Positions 43,433 through 53,188 are shown, numbered from the stretch's first letter. The stretch: 64,000 bases of DNA from Deinococcus roseus (GCF_014646895.1 NZ_BMOD01000015.1:1-64000); one strand, 5' to 3'. A program made the numbers and translations. The notes: generated by a model not told the origin, from the sequence alone.

Positions 43433-44560
43433 TCAGGGAAAAGCCCGTTCAGCCACCCTCCCCACCAGGCCCATGCGCTCTTCAGAGCCGTCTGCCAGTT
43501 GCACCCAGACCATGCCTGCAGATCCGGTGCGAATCACCACTGGAGCCTCAAAAGACAGTTTTGCCCCCCGGGAAGGGGTGCCCTCGTAAAGCACCTTGCC
43601 TTCGTTGTTTTTAACCCTGGTCCAGCTTCGTCCCTCAAAGCGCAGTTGCACGGCCTGAATCACATCTGCCACGGTGGTGCCTTCTTCGGTGGCTGCCACT
43701 TTGATTTTCTGTGGGGTCTTGCTGGTCTTGGTGGTGCTGGTCTTGGTGGTGCTGGTCTTGCTGGTTTCGGTACTGGTTTTGCTGCTGGTTTTGCTGCTGG
43801 TTTTGCTGCTGGCTGTGTTTTTCACAGCTTTCTGGTTGCTGTTCTGGGCAACCGTGGTGCCAGGGGCCTGCTGGGCTGTGGCATCTTCGATCACTTCTGC
43901 CTGGATTTGCAAATCTGGCAAAGGACGGGGGCTGAGGGCCACAGACAGGTTGGTGTTCTGCGAAAGGGTGAGTTTTTCATGGTGCCCCAGATAGCCGTCC
44001 AGTTCTACACGCAACTCCGCTTCGGGTTTCTGGGTGACTGGAAACCCCTTGATGGGGGTGATGCCCACAAGGCCGTTGTCCAGGTACACTTTGGCCCCTG
44101 CTGGCGCGCTGCTCAGGCTGAATTTGACGGTTCTGGCAGTCTGCACTGGCGTTTCTTCCTGCACTGCTTCCTGTGCACCCATGTTGGGTCCAGCCTGCCA
44201 TGCAGCGTAAAGCCACCATCCCAGGCTACCCAGCACCACAAAAACACTGAGCACACTGGTGAGCAGGCCCCAGGGAAACATCCTCTGGGAAGCCCCGGAC
44301 ATGGAACTGGGAATTTTGATCTCCACCGGAGGGTAGAGCTGATCATACTGTTTCAGCAAAGGTTCGGGATCGAGTCCCAGTTCCGTGGCATACCGCTGCA
44401 GGTAAGCACGGGTGAAAAGTCTTTCGGGCAGGGCTTCAAAGCGCATGTCTTCCAAAGCCAGCAAATATTCAGAGCGGATTTTGGTTCTTTCCGCAAGGTC
44501 CACCAGATCTAAATTGGTGTTCAGTCTGGCCTGTCTCAGGTGTTCGCCTAAACTGTTCAT
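43433..44560 (-). CDS. RodZ-like protein with HTH, membrane segment and PEGA domain
   Basis: 375 residues: N-terminal RodZ-type helix-turn-helix (MNSLGEHLRQARLNTNLDLVDLAERTKIRSEYLLALEDM), one transmembrane helix at about 94-115, a PEGA-like strand repeat (SSAPAGAKVYLDNGLVGITPIKGFP), a low-complexity S/T/K linker (KTSSKTSSKTSTETSKTST) and a DUF4115-like C-terminal domain (LRFEGRSWTRVKNNEGKVLYEG). RodZ links MreB to the wall-synthesis machinery. The start at 44560 has GGAGAG upstream; earlier codons lack a ribosome site. The S/T/K linker is encoded by short DNA repeats. Confidence 0.9.
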   Translation of the reverse strand: MNSLGEHLRQARLNTNLDLVDLAERTKIRSEYLLALEDMRFEALPERLFTRAYLQRYATELGLDPEPLLKQYDQLYPPVEIKIPSSMSGASQRMFPWGLLTSVLSVFVVLGSLGWWLYAAWQAGPNMGAQEAVQEETPVQTARTVKFSLSSAPAGAKVYLDNGLVGITPIKGFPVTQKPEAELRVELDGYLGHHEKLTLSQNTNLSVALSPRPLPDLQIQAEVIEDATAQQAPGTTVAQNSNQKAVKNTASSKTSSKTSSKTSTETSKTSTTKTSTTKTSKTPQKIKVAATEEGTTVADVIQAVQLRFEGRSWTRVKNNEGKVLYEGTPSRGAKLSFEAPVVIRTGSAGMVWVQLADGSEERMGLVGRVAERAFP

Positions 44561-44708
44561 CCCAACTCTCCATTTTAAGGGGTTTTGCTTCAGCTTTGTG
44601 ATAACCTGTTGGACTTTGTTTTGACAAGCCTTGAAAATCTCAAGAAACAAAGCAGAAAAAAGCCCGCCAGGGCGGGCTGATAAGGATGCATTGTTGGCTG
44701 GGTCCAGC

Positions 44709-45620
44709 TCAGCCTTCGTAGGGTTTGCCCACGGCCCTGGGTCCCACCGATTTCCCGGTGAAAGCGAGCACAATGATGGTCAGCACATAAGGCATCATGT
44801 CCACCAGACTGCTGGGCAGCAGGTTCGATCCCCCCAGCTGGGTGGCCAGGGCACGGAAGAACCCAAAGAGCACAGTGCTGAGCAGCACCCCCACCGGTGT
44901 CCATTTTCCGAAGATCAGGGCGGCCAGGGCAATGAAGCCAATCCCGGCAGACATGTTCTTGGTGTAGGCGTTGAGGTTCCCGATGGAAAGGAACACCCCT
45001 GCGGTGCCTGCCAGCATCCCTGAGATGATCACAGCGGTGTAGCGGATGCGGTACACATTCACACCCATGCTGGCTGCTGCTTTGGGGTGCTCACCGGTGG
45101 CCCGGATTCGCAGGCCATAAGGGGTTTTGTAGAGCACATACCAGGTGATGAGCACCATCAGGAAGGCAAAATACACGGGCGGACTGAAGGTCAGCTCTTC
45201 TGTCAGGCCCCACTGGGGCAGGGCGTGCTCCACCTGTTTGGATTCGGTGGTGGACTGGTACAAAAAGCCCAGCACAATGCCAGGGACCCCCACCGCCAGC
45301 AGATTGATGGCGGTGCCAGAGATGACCTGATCGGCCCTGTATTTGATGGAGATCACGGCGTGAATCCAGGCCACCAGACCGCCCACCAGTGCACCAGCGA
45401 TCCAGCCGACCCAGGGAGCAGCACTGCCTAAAGAGGCGTCTAAAAGCTGCGTGGTGACGGCCCCTGCCAGGGCACCAAAAATGATGATCCCCTCTAACGC
45501 GATGTTGACAATCCCGGAACGCTCGCTGAACAGGCCTCCCAGCGCAGCCAGAAGCAGCGGTGCAATCGAACGGATGATGGAGCCCAGAAAAGCCGTAGTG
45601 AGGAAGGTTTCCCAGTTCAT
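44709..45620 (-). CDS. BMP-type ABC transporter permease
   Basis: 303 residues, about eight hydrophobic segments; LFSERSGIVNIALEGIIIFGALAGAV, GHHAVISIKYRADQVISGTAINLLAVG-like core and GLRIRATGEHPKAAASMGVNVYRIRY are typical of RbsC-like permeases paired with BMP lipoproteins in nucleoside import. Its ATG overlaps the stop of the preceding permease by four bases (ATGA). It is the last gene of the operon in view. The binding protein and ATPase are not in the window. Confidence 0.92.
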   Translation of the reverse strand: MNWETFLTTAFLGSIIRSIAPLLLAALGGLFSERSGIVNIALEGIIIFGALAGAVTTQLLDASLGSAAPWVGWIAGALVGGLVAWIHAVISIKYRADQVISGTAINLLAVGVPGIVLGFLYQSTTESKQVEHALPQWGLTEELTFSPPVYFAFLMVLITWYVLYKTPYGLRIRATGEHPKAAASMGVNVYRIRYTAVIISGMLAGTAGVFLSIGNLNAYTKNMSAGIGFIALAALIFGKWTPVGVLLSTVLFGFFRALATQLGGSNLLPSSLVDMMPYVLTIIVLAFTGKSVGPRAVGKPYEG

Positions 45621-47473
45621 GCCTGCCCCTCCTTCTTCTCCAGGTCTTTGACCAGCACGGCTGGAGGTGGACTGGTGATTTTCCGGCTCAGGAAGCCCTG
45701 CGCTGCAATGAACAGCACGATCAGGGCTTTCAGCAGGGTCACGATGTCACGGTTGAGGGCATCCAGACGCTGGTCCACATACAGGCCGCCCGTGTCCAGC
45801 ACCCCGAACAGAATGCTGGACACCACCACACCCAAGGGGGTGTTCTGGCCCAGCAAAGCAATGGTGATGCCGTCAAAACCCACGTTGGTGGGCAGAGACT
45901 GCTTGAGCACGTATTCGTCCAGCGCGCCCCCCATCACATAGTGGGTGCCGCACAGGCCCGCCAGCCCGCCAGCAATGGTCATGGCCAGCACGGTGTTTCG
46001 GGAGACATTGATGCCCCCGTATTCTGCAGCTTTTGGAGACAGACCCACAGCCCGCAATTCATATCCGGTGGTGGTGCGCCACATCACGATGGCAAACAGC
46101 CAGGCACACACCAGCGCAATGAAGAAACTGGTGTTGAGGTGGCTGCCCACAGTGTTGTCCAGCGGAATTTTCAGGGTGCTCCACAGCAGCACCGAAACCA
46201 CCACACCTGCCGTTCCAGCCAGCAGGGCACGGTAGCGGTGGCGCACCAGCAAAAACAGCAGGGTGAACAAAATGATGCCAATCAAGGGCGACCAGCTCAG
46301 GGCCGCTCCACTCTGGTCCAGACCCAGCAGGCTGGACAGGGGTTGCAATCTGGCCCCTTCCTGCAGCGGGTAGCTCTTGGCTTCAAACCCTGGAGATTTG
46401 AAGGGCAGTGGATACTCTTTGCCGAAGAAAGGCAATTTGTCACTGCCCAGCATCAACACAAAAATCCCGGCTGCCACATAGTTCAGCATGATGGTGTTGA
46501 TCACCTCGCTGGACCCGAAGCGGGCTTTGAGGACCCCAGGAATGAATCCCCAGAACGCTCCACCCAGTGCAGCAGCCAGCACACCCAGAGGCACCAGCAA
46601 CCAGGCAGGCAAAGGCACATAAACCCCCACCAGCATGGCGAAAATGGCTCCCATGGTCAGCTGTCCAGGCGCACCGATGTTGAACAGACCCGTTCTGAAC
46701 GCAAAGGCCACTGCCAGACCCGTGAAAATCAGAGGGGTGGCCAGCATCAGGCTCTGGAACAGATCGTTGATGTTGGTGAGGGGCGCAAAGAGGGTGGTGT
46801 ATACAAACCACAGCAAGTCCAGCTTGCCATACCACTGGTGAGCAAAATCCAGCTTGATGCTGGGATCTGCTGGAACCGCCTGCACCAACAACACCACAAT
46901 GCTGCCCACCACAATGGAGAGCAGGATGGACACAAAAGGAATCAGGATGCCCCGGAATCGCTCAAAACGCTGCATCCACACAGGTGATGCGGTCAGGCCA
47001 CACACCAGGGCCGTCAGACCAGACAGCACCGGAAAAAGCAGGCCCATGTTGATGCCCCCGGTCAGGTAAGGAATGCGCCGTTTGGGCACATTGTTGGCCA
47101 GCAGTTCCTGGCTCAGGAGGCCCAGGTTGTGCGTGAAAGCCCAGGCACACACCAGACCCAGCAGCAGGGACAGCAGACCGGCCATCCACAGCCAGCTTTG
47201 CCTGCGCCAGGCGGCAATCACTGTGACCAGCAAAGAAACCGCCAGCACCCAGTTGAGGGTTCCAGCCAGGGCCAGATCCGGGATTTTCTCAGGAGGGAAA
47301 CCCGAAAGGTCCATGATGCCCCTCGGGAACAGCCACAACGTTCCCGCTCCGGAAAAATTTCTGGCAATGGTGGCTGTGGGAAACACAAACAAACCCAGCA
47401 AGGCAACCAGTGCAAGAATTCCTGCCAGACGGGAAGCAAACACGGTGGGTTGCTTACTGGTCTTTGACAACAT
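45617..47473 (-). CDS. BMP-type ABC transporter permease, large N-terminal extension
   Basis: 618 residues, about 14 hydrophobic segments. The C-terminal 380 residues are the usual permease: AFRTGLFNIGAPGQLTMGAI, ARFGSSEVINTIMLNYVA and TGYELRAVGLSPKAAEYGGINVSRNTVLAM. The first ~190 residues add several extra membrane helices. An inserted segment near 340-430 (PFFGKEYPLPFKSPGFEAKSYPL) also enlarges it. TAGAAT lies six bases before ATG 47473, with TTGCTA 16 bases further up, giving a plausible leaderless promoter. It probably forms a heterodimer with the gene at 44709. Confidence 0.9.
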   Translation of the reverse strand: MLSKTSKQPTVFASRLAGILALVALLGLFVFPTATIARNFSGAGTLWLFPRGIMDLSGFPPEKIPDLALAGTLNWVLAVSLLVTVIAAWRRQSWLWMAGLLSLLLGLVCAWAFTHNLGLLSQELLANNVPKRRIPYLTGGINMGLLFPVLSGLTALVCGLTASPVWMQRFERFRGILIPFVSILLSIVVGSIVVLLVQAVPADPSIKLDFAHQWYGKLDLLWFVYTTLFAPLTNINDLFQSLMLATPLIFTGLAVAFAFRTGLFNIGAPGQLTMGAIFAMLVGVYVPLPAWLLVPLGVLAAALGGAFWGFIPGVLKARFGSSEVINTIMLNYVAAGIFVLMLGSDKLPFFGKEYPLPFKSPGFEAKSYPLQEGARLQPLSSLLGLDQSGAALSWSPLIGIILFTLLFLLVRHRYRALLAGTAGVVVSVLLWSTLKIPLDNTVGSHLNTSFFIALVCAWLFAIVMWRTTTGYELRAVGLSPKAAEYGGINVSRNTVLAMTIAGGLAGLCGTHYVMGGALDEYVLKQSLPTNVGFDGITIALLGQNTPLGVVVSSILFGVLDTGGLYVDQRLDALNRDIVTLLKALIVLFIAAQGFLSRKITSPPPAVLVKDLEKKEGQA

Positions 47474-47479
47474 AGGGGT

Positions 47480-47507
47480 ATTCTACACGTGAAACCCCAT
47501 GTAGCAA
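47480..47507 (-). promoter_or_regulatory. Promoter of the BMP permease operon
   Basis: On the minus strand TTGCTA and TAGAAT (85..80) are 16 bases apart, with the ATG six bases after the -10. Confidence 0.6.
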
Positions 47508-47556
47508 ACAAAAGAAAAGCTGCAATTGATTCCACCCCTGAAAAAGCACAAGCAAC

Positions 47557-47585
47557 TTGATTAGCCCTGTTTTATACGTTAGGCT
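47557..47585 (+). promoter_or_regulatory. Promoter of ndk
   Basis: TTGATT and TAGGCT separated by 17 bases; the ATG is nine bases after the -10, so the leader is only a few bases long. Confidence 0.6.
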
Positions 47586-47594
47586 GATACAGCT

Positions 47595-48008
<414 letters not shown>

Positions 48009-48016
48009 ATCCAAAA

Positions 48017-48050
48017 CAAAAAGAGAGTGGCGTGCCACTCTCTTTTTGTT
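48017..48050. terminator. Bidirectional terminator between ndk and aguB
   Basis: AAAAAGAGAGTGGC and its complement flank CGT; T-rich on both strands, suitable for both convergent genes. Confidence 0.9.
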
Positions 48051-48068
48051 TTTTCTTTTTGTTTTCTC

Positions 48069-48941
48069 TTACTGTCTGGTTTTCCCATCCAGGGTCAGCA
48101 GTGGCCCATACAGCTGTGGCCTGCGGTCCCGGAAAAATCCCATGCCAGCCCGGAATTTGCGGGCCTCTTTGAAATCCAGGTCCAGGTACAGGATGCCTTC
48201 CTGGCCTTCCGGGAGTTCCTGCTGGATTTCTCCGGTGTAATCGCTGATGAAGCTGTGACCATAGAAGGTGGCTTCTGCATGCTCGATTTTCTCGGTGCCA
48301 ATGCGGTTGGCTGCAGCCACATAAGTGCTGTTGGAGACAGCATGACCCAGCATGGCCCGCTGCCACATGTGGTGGCTGTTGGGGCTCGCCACCTCTGCAG
48401 GCTCACTGCCAATGGCCGTGGGGTAAAGCAGCAGGTCAGCGCCCAGAAGGGACATGATGCGGGCACACTCGGGGTACCACTGGTCCCAGCAGATCCCCAC
48501 CCCGACATTGCCATAACGGGTCTGCCAGGTTTTGAAGCCGGTCTCTCCAGGATTGAAGTAGTATTTCTCCTCGTAGCCAGGACCATCCGGAATGTGGGAT
48601 TTGCGGTACACACCCATGAAGGTTCCATCGGCATCAAACACGGCCAGTGAATTGTAATGGGCCTGCCCTGCCTTTTCAAAGAAGCTGACCGGGAGCACCA
48701 CTTCAAGTTCTTTGGCCAGTTCCTGAAAGGTGTTCAGAAAGGGATGGTTTTCCACCGGATGGGCCAGCTCGAAATAGTCTTCCCGTTCCAGCTGACAGAA
48801 ATAGTAATTTTCGAAGAGCTCTGGCAGCAAAATGATCTGTGCGCCACGGGACGCAGCTTCACGGACCAGCTGGACCGCTTTGTCCACGTTTTCTTGCAAG
48901 ACCTGGGTCATGCTCATCTGAATGACAGCAAGTTTTGGCAT
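48069..48941 (-). CDS. aguB: N-carbamoylputrescine amidase
   Basis: Nitrilase-fold enzyme that hydrolyses N-carbamoylputrescine to putrescine, CO2 and ammonia. 290 residues with the catalytic triad context: LLPELFENYYFC (Glu), YRKSHIPDGPGYEEKYYFNPGETGF (Lys) and GVGICWDQWYPECAR (Cys). AAGGAG precedes ATG 48941. It follows aguA on the same strand, separated by 135 bases with a hairpin repeat. Together they form the agmatine route to putrescine. Confidence 0.95.
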   Translation of the reverse strand: MPKLAVIQMSMTQVLQENVDKAVQLVREAASRGAQIILLPELFENYYFCQLEREDYFELAHPVENHPFLNTFQELAKELEVVLPVSFFEKAGQAHYNSLAVFDADGTFMGVYRKSHIPDGPGYEEKYYFNPGETGFKTWQTRYGNVGVGICWDQWYPECARIMSLLGADLLLYPTAIGSEPAEVASPNSHHMWQRAMLGHAVSNSTYVAAANRIGTEKIEHAEATFYGHSFISDYTGEIQQELPEGQEGILYLDLDFKEARKFRAGMGFFRDRRPQLYGPLLTLDGKTRQ

Positions 48942-49031
48942 GGATTTCTCCTTTTCAGGCAATCCCCATCGGGGTTGAATCTTTGTGTGGGACAGTCCTC
49001 CCGTCAGGGTTCAGCCTCTGTGCGGAACAGT

Positions 49032-49076
49032 CCCTCCTAAAGAGGAGGGAAAGCAAGTGAAACGAGCAAGGGAGGT
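49032..49076. repeat. Hairpin-plus-tail dispersed repeat, copy A
   Basis: A stem CCCTCCT/AGGAGGG followed by GGAAAGCAAGTGAAACGAGC. The same layout with the shared string GGAAAGCrAGTGmAACGAGC occurs at 62400-62449. Both sit just past the stop codon of a minus-strand gene. Here the stem has no strong T tract. Confidence 0.6.
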
Positions 49077-50126
49077 CTACCCTTTCCAGATCACCCCGGC
49101 AGGTTGTTGCTGGGTGACACAGTGAAAAGACCCGCCTCCGTTGATGATGGCCCGGCTGGACAGCCCGATCACTTCCCGGTCTGGAAAAACGGCCCTGAGC
49201 ACGTCCAGTGCCCGTTCATCGTTGGGATCTCCGTAAGTGGGGACAGCCACAAACCCATTGCCGATGTAAAAGTTGGCGTAGGTGGGGGGCAGGCGGTCTC
49301 CTTCCAGTTCCAGTCGGTTCTGGGGGAGGGGCAGTTCAATCACCTTGAGGGGATTGCCATCCTGATCGGTGAAGGTTTTCAGCAAATCCAGGTTGCGCTG
49401 CATGGTGGCATGGTTGGGGTCTTCCAGATTGGGTTCCACACTGCACACCACGGTGTTTTCATTGACGAAGCGGATGATGGTGTCGATGTGACCATCGGTG
49501 TGGTCGTTTTCCAGGCCGTCTTCCAGCCACAGCACTTTGGTGATGCCCAGGTAATCCCTGAGGTATCCTTCCAGTTTTGCTTCGGAGAAACCAGGATTGC
49601 GTTTTTCTTCCAGCAGGCATTGCCGGGTGGTCATGCAGAGGCCCAGACCGTTGACTTCCAGGGAGCCTCCTTCCATCACCACATCCACATCCCAGTGGGC
49701 CATGTCGAGGTATTCTGCCACAGCTTCTGGGGCAGCGTTGTCTTTGTGCCAGTTGAATTTTTCACCCCAGCTGTTGAACACCCAGTTGACGAAACTGAGC
49801 TCCTCTCCCCTCTTGATGAAGATGGGGCCGTTGTCCCGGAACCACACGTCGTCCAGAGGGATGGTGTGAAAGGTCAGGCCAGGCACCCCGGCCAGACGGG
49901 TGGTGGCGTCTTTGTGGGCTTCCTCATCCCGGACCAGCACATGCACCGGTTCAAAGCGGGCAATGGTGGTGACCAGGGTTTTGAATTCTTCGCGCACGGG
50001 CTCTAGAAAACCAAACCAGAGTTCGTTGTCGCTGGGCCAGCTGATCCAGGTGGCCGCGTGGGGTGCCCATTCGGCAGGCATGCGAAACCCCAGGCTCTGG
50101 GGGGTGGGTTCTTGAAGGTGCAACAC
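49077..50126 (-). CDS. aguA: Agmatine deiminase
   Basis: Converts agmatine to N-carbamoylputrescine. 349 residues of the guanidino-modifying enzyme fold: GFRMPAEWAPHAATWISWP, LDDVWFRDNGPIF, WVFNSWGEKFNWHKDN, GLENDHTDGHIDTIIRF (Asp, His) and NGGGSFHCVTQQQP with the catalytic cysteine near the end. It starts with GTG at 50126; TAGAAT lies six bases upstream, so probably leaderless. aguB lies downstream. Confidence 0.95.
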   Translation of the reverse strand: MLHLQEPTPQSLGFRMPAEWAPHAATWISWPSDNELWFGFLEPVREEFKTLVTTIARFEPVHVLVRDEEAHKDATTRLAGVPGLTFHTIPLDDVWFRDNGPIFIKRGEELSFVNWVFNSWGEKFNWHKDNAAPEAVAEYLDMAHWDVDVVMEGGSLEVNGLGLCMTTRQCLLEEKRNPGFSEAKLEGYLRDYLGITKVLWLEDGLENDHTDGHIDTIIRFVNENTVVCSVEPNLEDPNHATMQRNLDLLKTFTDQDGNPLKVIELPLPQNRLELEGDRLPPTYANFYIGNGFVAVPTYGDPNDERALDVLRAVFPDREVIGLSSRAIINGGGSFHCVTQQQPAGVIWKG

Positions 50127-50348
50127 GTAAGCATTCTAACAACATGTTTTGCAGGCAACCGTCAGTTTCTCTGGGATTGGGAAGACAGCGCCAGGAAGCA
50201 CCCTCTGAGCGAAACCCCTCAAGAAGTCCATACAGAACTGCTTTTCCTGACCTTTGCAAGATTGATCATGGAAATTTTTGCAACCCTTAAGGTGCCTTTT
50301 TAACAGCACAGGTGTAAAAATCCAGTAACACGCTATACTGGAAAGAAC

Positions 50349-51089
50349 ATGAATAGGTGGATTCTCTGTGCTGCCCTGATTCTTTCCAGCGCTGCAAGCG
50401 CTCAAAACGCACCTTCTCTGGTAGAAACCTACCGCTCTGTCAGCACCCTGCTGAATGACGTCGTCAAGCAACAAATGAAAAGCACCCGGCTGAGCGTCAG
50501 CAAGCTGGACAAAGCAGAAGAACAGATCAAAGCCCTGCAGCTGGAATCCAACGTGATCAAAACCGGCCTGGAAAATGCCGTGAGGAACACCCGGACGGCC
50601 CTTGTGCGCACCCCTGATGATCTGAATGCCCAGGTGGGACAGATCAAGGCACTGCTGCAAAAAGCCATCTATGACGGCATCTTCACCCAGATTGCCCAGA
50701 AAAACATGATGGTTGCACCTGTTTATGCCGGGGTTCTGGCAGATGAATTGAAACTCAATCCCACCGAACGCAAAACCCTGGAAGATGCCGTCAATGCAGG
50801 CAACAACAAGGTCATTCAGATCACCATTGAGCGGTCCTACCAGAAGAAAATCACATCTGCCCTGAAAGCCGCTGCCAGCACCAAGATCAATGTGGCTTAT
50901 CAGAACATGGCTGCAGCCACCAATTACTTCACGGTGATTCAGGATTCTCCCCGTGCAGGCGACCTGAGCTTTGACGATTTTGTCAGCGCACTGGGTTATC
51001 TGGCCGGCAAGCAGCTCTCCGAGTACAACAGCCAGCTCAACAAGATCAACACCAATCTGGCCCCCTTTATCCAGGCCAGCAGCCAGTAA
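50349..51089 (+). CDS. Exported helical protein of unknown function
   Basis: 246 residues with a signal peptide (MNRWILCAALILSSAASAQ) and a mature region rich in heptad-like helices (SVSTLLNDVVKQQMKSTRLSVSKLDKAEEQIKALQ). No cysteines or enzyme motif visible. TATACT stands nine bases before the ATG, with a GGAAAG stretch between. It is 16 bases upstream of tsaE, so the two may be cotranscribed. Not recognised. Confidence 0.8.
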   Translation: MNRWILCAALILSSAASAQNAPSLVETYRSVSTLLNDVVKQQMKSTRLSVSKLDKAEEQIKALQLESNVIKTGLENAVRNTRTALVRTPDDLNAQVGQIKALLQKAIYDGIFTQIAQKNMMVAPVYAGVLADELKLNPTERKTLEDAVNAGNNKVIQITIERSYQKKITSALKAAASTKINVAYQNMAAATNYFTVIQDSPRAGDLSFDDFVSALGYLAGKQLSEYNSQLNKINTNLAPFIQASSQ

Positions 51090-51105
51090 GGCCCTGCTGC
51101 AAAAC

Positions 51106-51525
51106 ATGCAGGTTTCAGAACAGGTGGTTTTGCCTTCTTTTGAACAGCAGTTTGCTTTTGGGCAAATGCTGGCACTCCAGCTTCCAGCAGGCGGGGTGCT
51201 TTTTCTGGAGGGTGAGATGGGCGCAGGCAAAACCACCCTCACCCAGGGCATTCTGGACGGGATGGGTTTCATGGGCGAGGTCAACAGCCCCACCTATGCC
51301 CTGATGCACGAGTACCCTGCCCCAGAAGGTCTGGTGCTGCATGTGGATGCTTACCGCATCCACCATGCCGAGGAGCTTTACGAGATGGGGCTGGACGATT
51401 ATGTAGAGCGCTGCAGGCTCAGCATCATCGAATGGGGCGAGAAGCTGTATGCCGATTTCCCGGAAGGCTGGATCCTGAAACTGGAATACCTCTCCGAAGG
51501 ACGCCAGATCACCCGCCTGCGGTGA
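51106..51525 (+). CDS. tsaE: tRNA threonylcarbamoyladenosine ATPase TsaE
   Basis: ATPase that works with TsaB and TsaD to make t6A at position 37 of ANN-decoding tRNAs. 139 residues with the P-loop GEMGAGKTT (36-44), INSPTYALMHEY-type switch (VNSPTYALMHEYPAP) and HVDAYRIHHAEELYEMGLDDY followed by LSIIEWGEKL. Full family length. ATG 51106 lies 16 bases after the preceding stop. Confidence 0.95.
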   Translation: MQVSEQVVLPSFEQQFAFGQMLALQLPAGGVLFLEGEMGAGKTTLTQGILDGMGFMGEVNSPTYALMHEYPAPEGLVLHVDAYRIHHAEELYEMGLDDYVERCRLSIIEWGEKLYADFPEGWILKLEYLSEGRQITRLR

Positions 51526-51577
51526 AACACAAAGTGCAGGAGCAGCACCCCAGAGTGGTTGTCTGACTTTCCCGGCA

Positions 51578-51609
51578 AGTGGTCCTGTTTTCAGGGCCAC
51601 TTTTTCTTT
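51578..51609 (+). terminator. Terminator of tsaE
   Basis: Stem AGTGGTCCTG/CAGGGCCACT followed by TTTTTCTTT; the last T starts the -10 of the next gene. Confidence 0.85.
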
Positions 51610-51614
51610 AGGCT
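51609..51614 (+). promoter_or_regulatory. -10 box of the ATP-grasp gene
   Basis: TAGGCT, six bases before ATG 51621, directly adjoining the terminator T tract. Confidence 0.55.
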
Positions 51615-51620
51615 GACCCC

Positions 51621-52505
51621 ATGCGTGTTGCCTTTGTCACCCATGAACAGCTTGAAGGTCTGGCCCCCGATGATCAGGCCATCCTGGAATTTCTACAGCC
51701 CGAAGCTGCCGTCTGGAACGATCCTGAAGTGCGCTGGCAGGATTTTGATGCTGTGGTGCTGCGCAGCACCTGGGATTATCACCTGCATTACGCACATTTT
51801 CAGACATGGCTGAAACACCTGCAGAACCTGAATGTGAAAGTGCTGAATTCTGCCCGTCTGGTGCAGTGGAATTCCAACAAGATCTACCTGCAGGAGTTGC
51901 AAAACCGGGGCATCCCCATCATCCCCACCCATTTTGTGGACCCCCATGAACGCCAGAACCTGCCCGAAATCCTGAGCAGGACAGGCTGGTCAGGGCTGGT
52001 GATCAAGCCTTCCGTGTCTGCTGCCGCCCACCACACCTACCGCATTCAGGGTGCTTTACCACCTGAAATCCATCAGACGCTGCTTGATCTTCCTGCAGAT
52101 GTCACTCTGCTGGTGCAGCCCTTCATGCGAGAAATTCAAAACCCCGGAGAGCATTCACTGGTGTTCTTCAATGGACAGTTCAGCCATGCCCTTCTGAAAA
52201 CCCCAGGGCAAGGTGATTTTCGGGTGCAGGGCATGCATGGGGGCCAGACCAGAGGCATTGAAGTGGACAGTGACCTGATCAGACAGGCACAGAACGTGAT
52301 CCAGGCCCTGCCAGAAATGCCCCTGTACGCACGGGTGGACGGGGTGGTCGGGGAAGGTCAATTGCTGCTGATGGAAATTGAACTCATCGAACCCAACCTG
52401 TTCCTGAAAACCCACCCTGAAGCCGCCAGAAACTTTGCACAGGCCATTCAGGAACGCCTGGATGGGAAGCAGCACGGAAGCCCCCTCACAGAAACCGCAA
52501 GGTGA
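51621..52505 (+). CDS. ATP-grasp (RimK-like) ligase
   Basis: 294 residues: MRVAFVTHEQLEGL, LRSTWDYHLHYAHFQTWL, NSARLVQWNSNKIYLQEL, VIKPSVSAAAHHTYR and LYARVDGVVGEGQLLLMEIELIEPNLFL. The RVD...EIELIEP metal-binding end and the VIKP strand are ATP-grasp hallmarks; it resembles the RimK/DcsG-type group that joins carboxylates to amines. Substrate unknown. TAGGCT six bases upstream indicates a leaderless start. Converges on the gene at 52518. Confidence 0.88.
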   Translation: MRVAFVTHEQLEGLAPDDQAILEFLQPEAAVWNDPEVRWQDFDAVVLRSTWDYHLHYAHFQTWLKHLQNLNVKVLNSARLVQWNSNKIYLQELQNRGIPIIPTHFVDPHERQNLPEILSRTGWSGLVIKPSVSAAAHHTYRIQGALPPEIHQTLLDLPADVTLLVQPFMREIQNPGEHSLVFFNGQFSHALLKTPGQGDFRVQGMHGGQTRGIEVDSDLIRQAQNVIQALPEMPLYARVDGVVGEGQLLLMEIELIEPNLFLKTHPEAARNFAQAIQERLDGKQHGSPLTETAR

Positions 52506-52517
52506 TCTGCAGCAGGT

Positions 52518-53126
52518 TTAGAGGGCAAAATCATCCACAGGAGTTGCGGGCAAAACACCCGCAAACTTCAGGTGCTGGTTGTTGATGTAGCGGATCATGA
52601 AAATGGCCAGCACAGCAGCAGCAGCCAGCATTCCCAGTTCCACAAAAACCAGAATCTGCAGGGTGGGCAGGGCTGCTTTGGATTGCACCCGCATGATCAG
52701 CAAAGGCACCAGCAAAGTGATCCACCAGGCCCCCAGCAAGGGAGTGGTGCTTTTGATGCCCGGCTCTGGTTTGCTGATGGCTTCAGCCAGATGATAGGGA
52801 TACACGAAATTGGCAAAAGGAATGAACCAGCCGCCAATGGCCCACCAGGGGGCAACAGGCAAAGCACGGCCCAATTGTTTTTGACGGTTTGCTGCTGCAG
52901 CATAAAACCAGATGATGAAAGGAATGGCCGTCAGCAACATGGCCATCATTTCCAGGCCAATCAGGGCATTCAACATAGTTTTGCTGTCCTCCAGATCACC
53001 AGGAGACAGCAAGATCGCTTCACAGACCAGTGCGATGATCAGACATCCCACTGCATGAAAACCCAGAAAAACCATTGAAATCAAGCCACCATTTTTTTGT
53101 GCGGAACCAAGCGCATTGGATACCAT
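52518..53126 (-). CDS. DUF4328-like membrane protein
   Basis: 202 residues with about six hydrophobic segments; FIIWFYAAAANRQKQLGRALPVAPWWAIGGWFIPFANFVYPYHLAEAI matches the DUF4328 core (the W-A-GGWFIP pattern). Function unknown. I chose ATG 53126 because TACACT lies seven bases upstream; a longer frame to 53231 contains no ribosome site and crosses that box. Confidence 0.75.
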   Translation of the reverse strand: MVSNALGSAQKNGGLISMVFLGFHAVGCLIIALVCEAILLSPGDLEDSKTMLNALIGLEMMAMLLTAIPFIIWFYAAAANRQKQLGRALPVAPWWAIGGWFIPFANFVYPYHLAEAISKPEPGIKSTTPLLGAWWITLLVPLLIMRVQSKAALPTLQILVFVELGMLAAAAVLAIFMIRYINNQHLKFAGVLPATPVDDFAL

Positions 53127-53188
53127 GACCACCAGTGTAATTGCATCAAATCCCACAATCAAATGTTTTCCGTCCAGATTTCTGAACA

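Noticed and set aside
47480..47500. Second parS site in the BMP operon promoter
   Set aside because: Only the central GTTTCACGTG matches; the outer bases do not.
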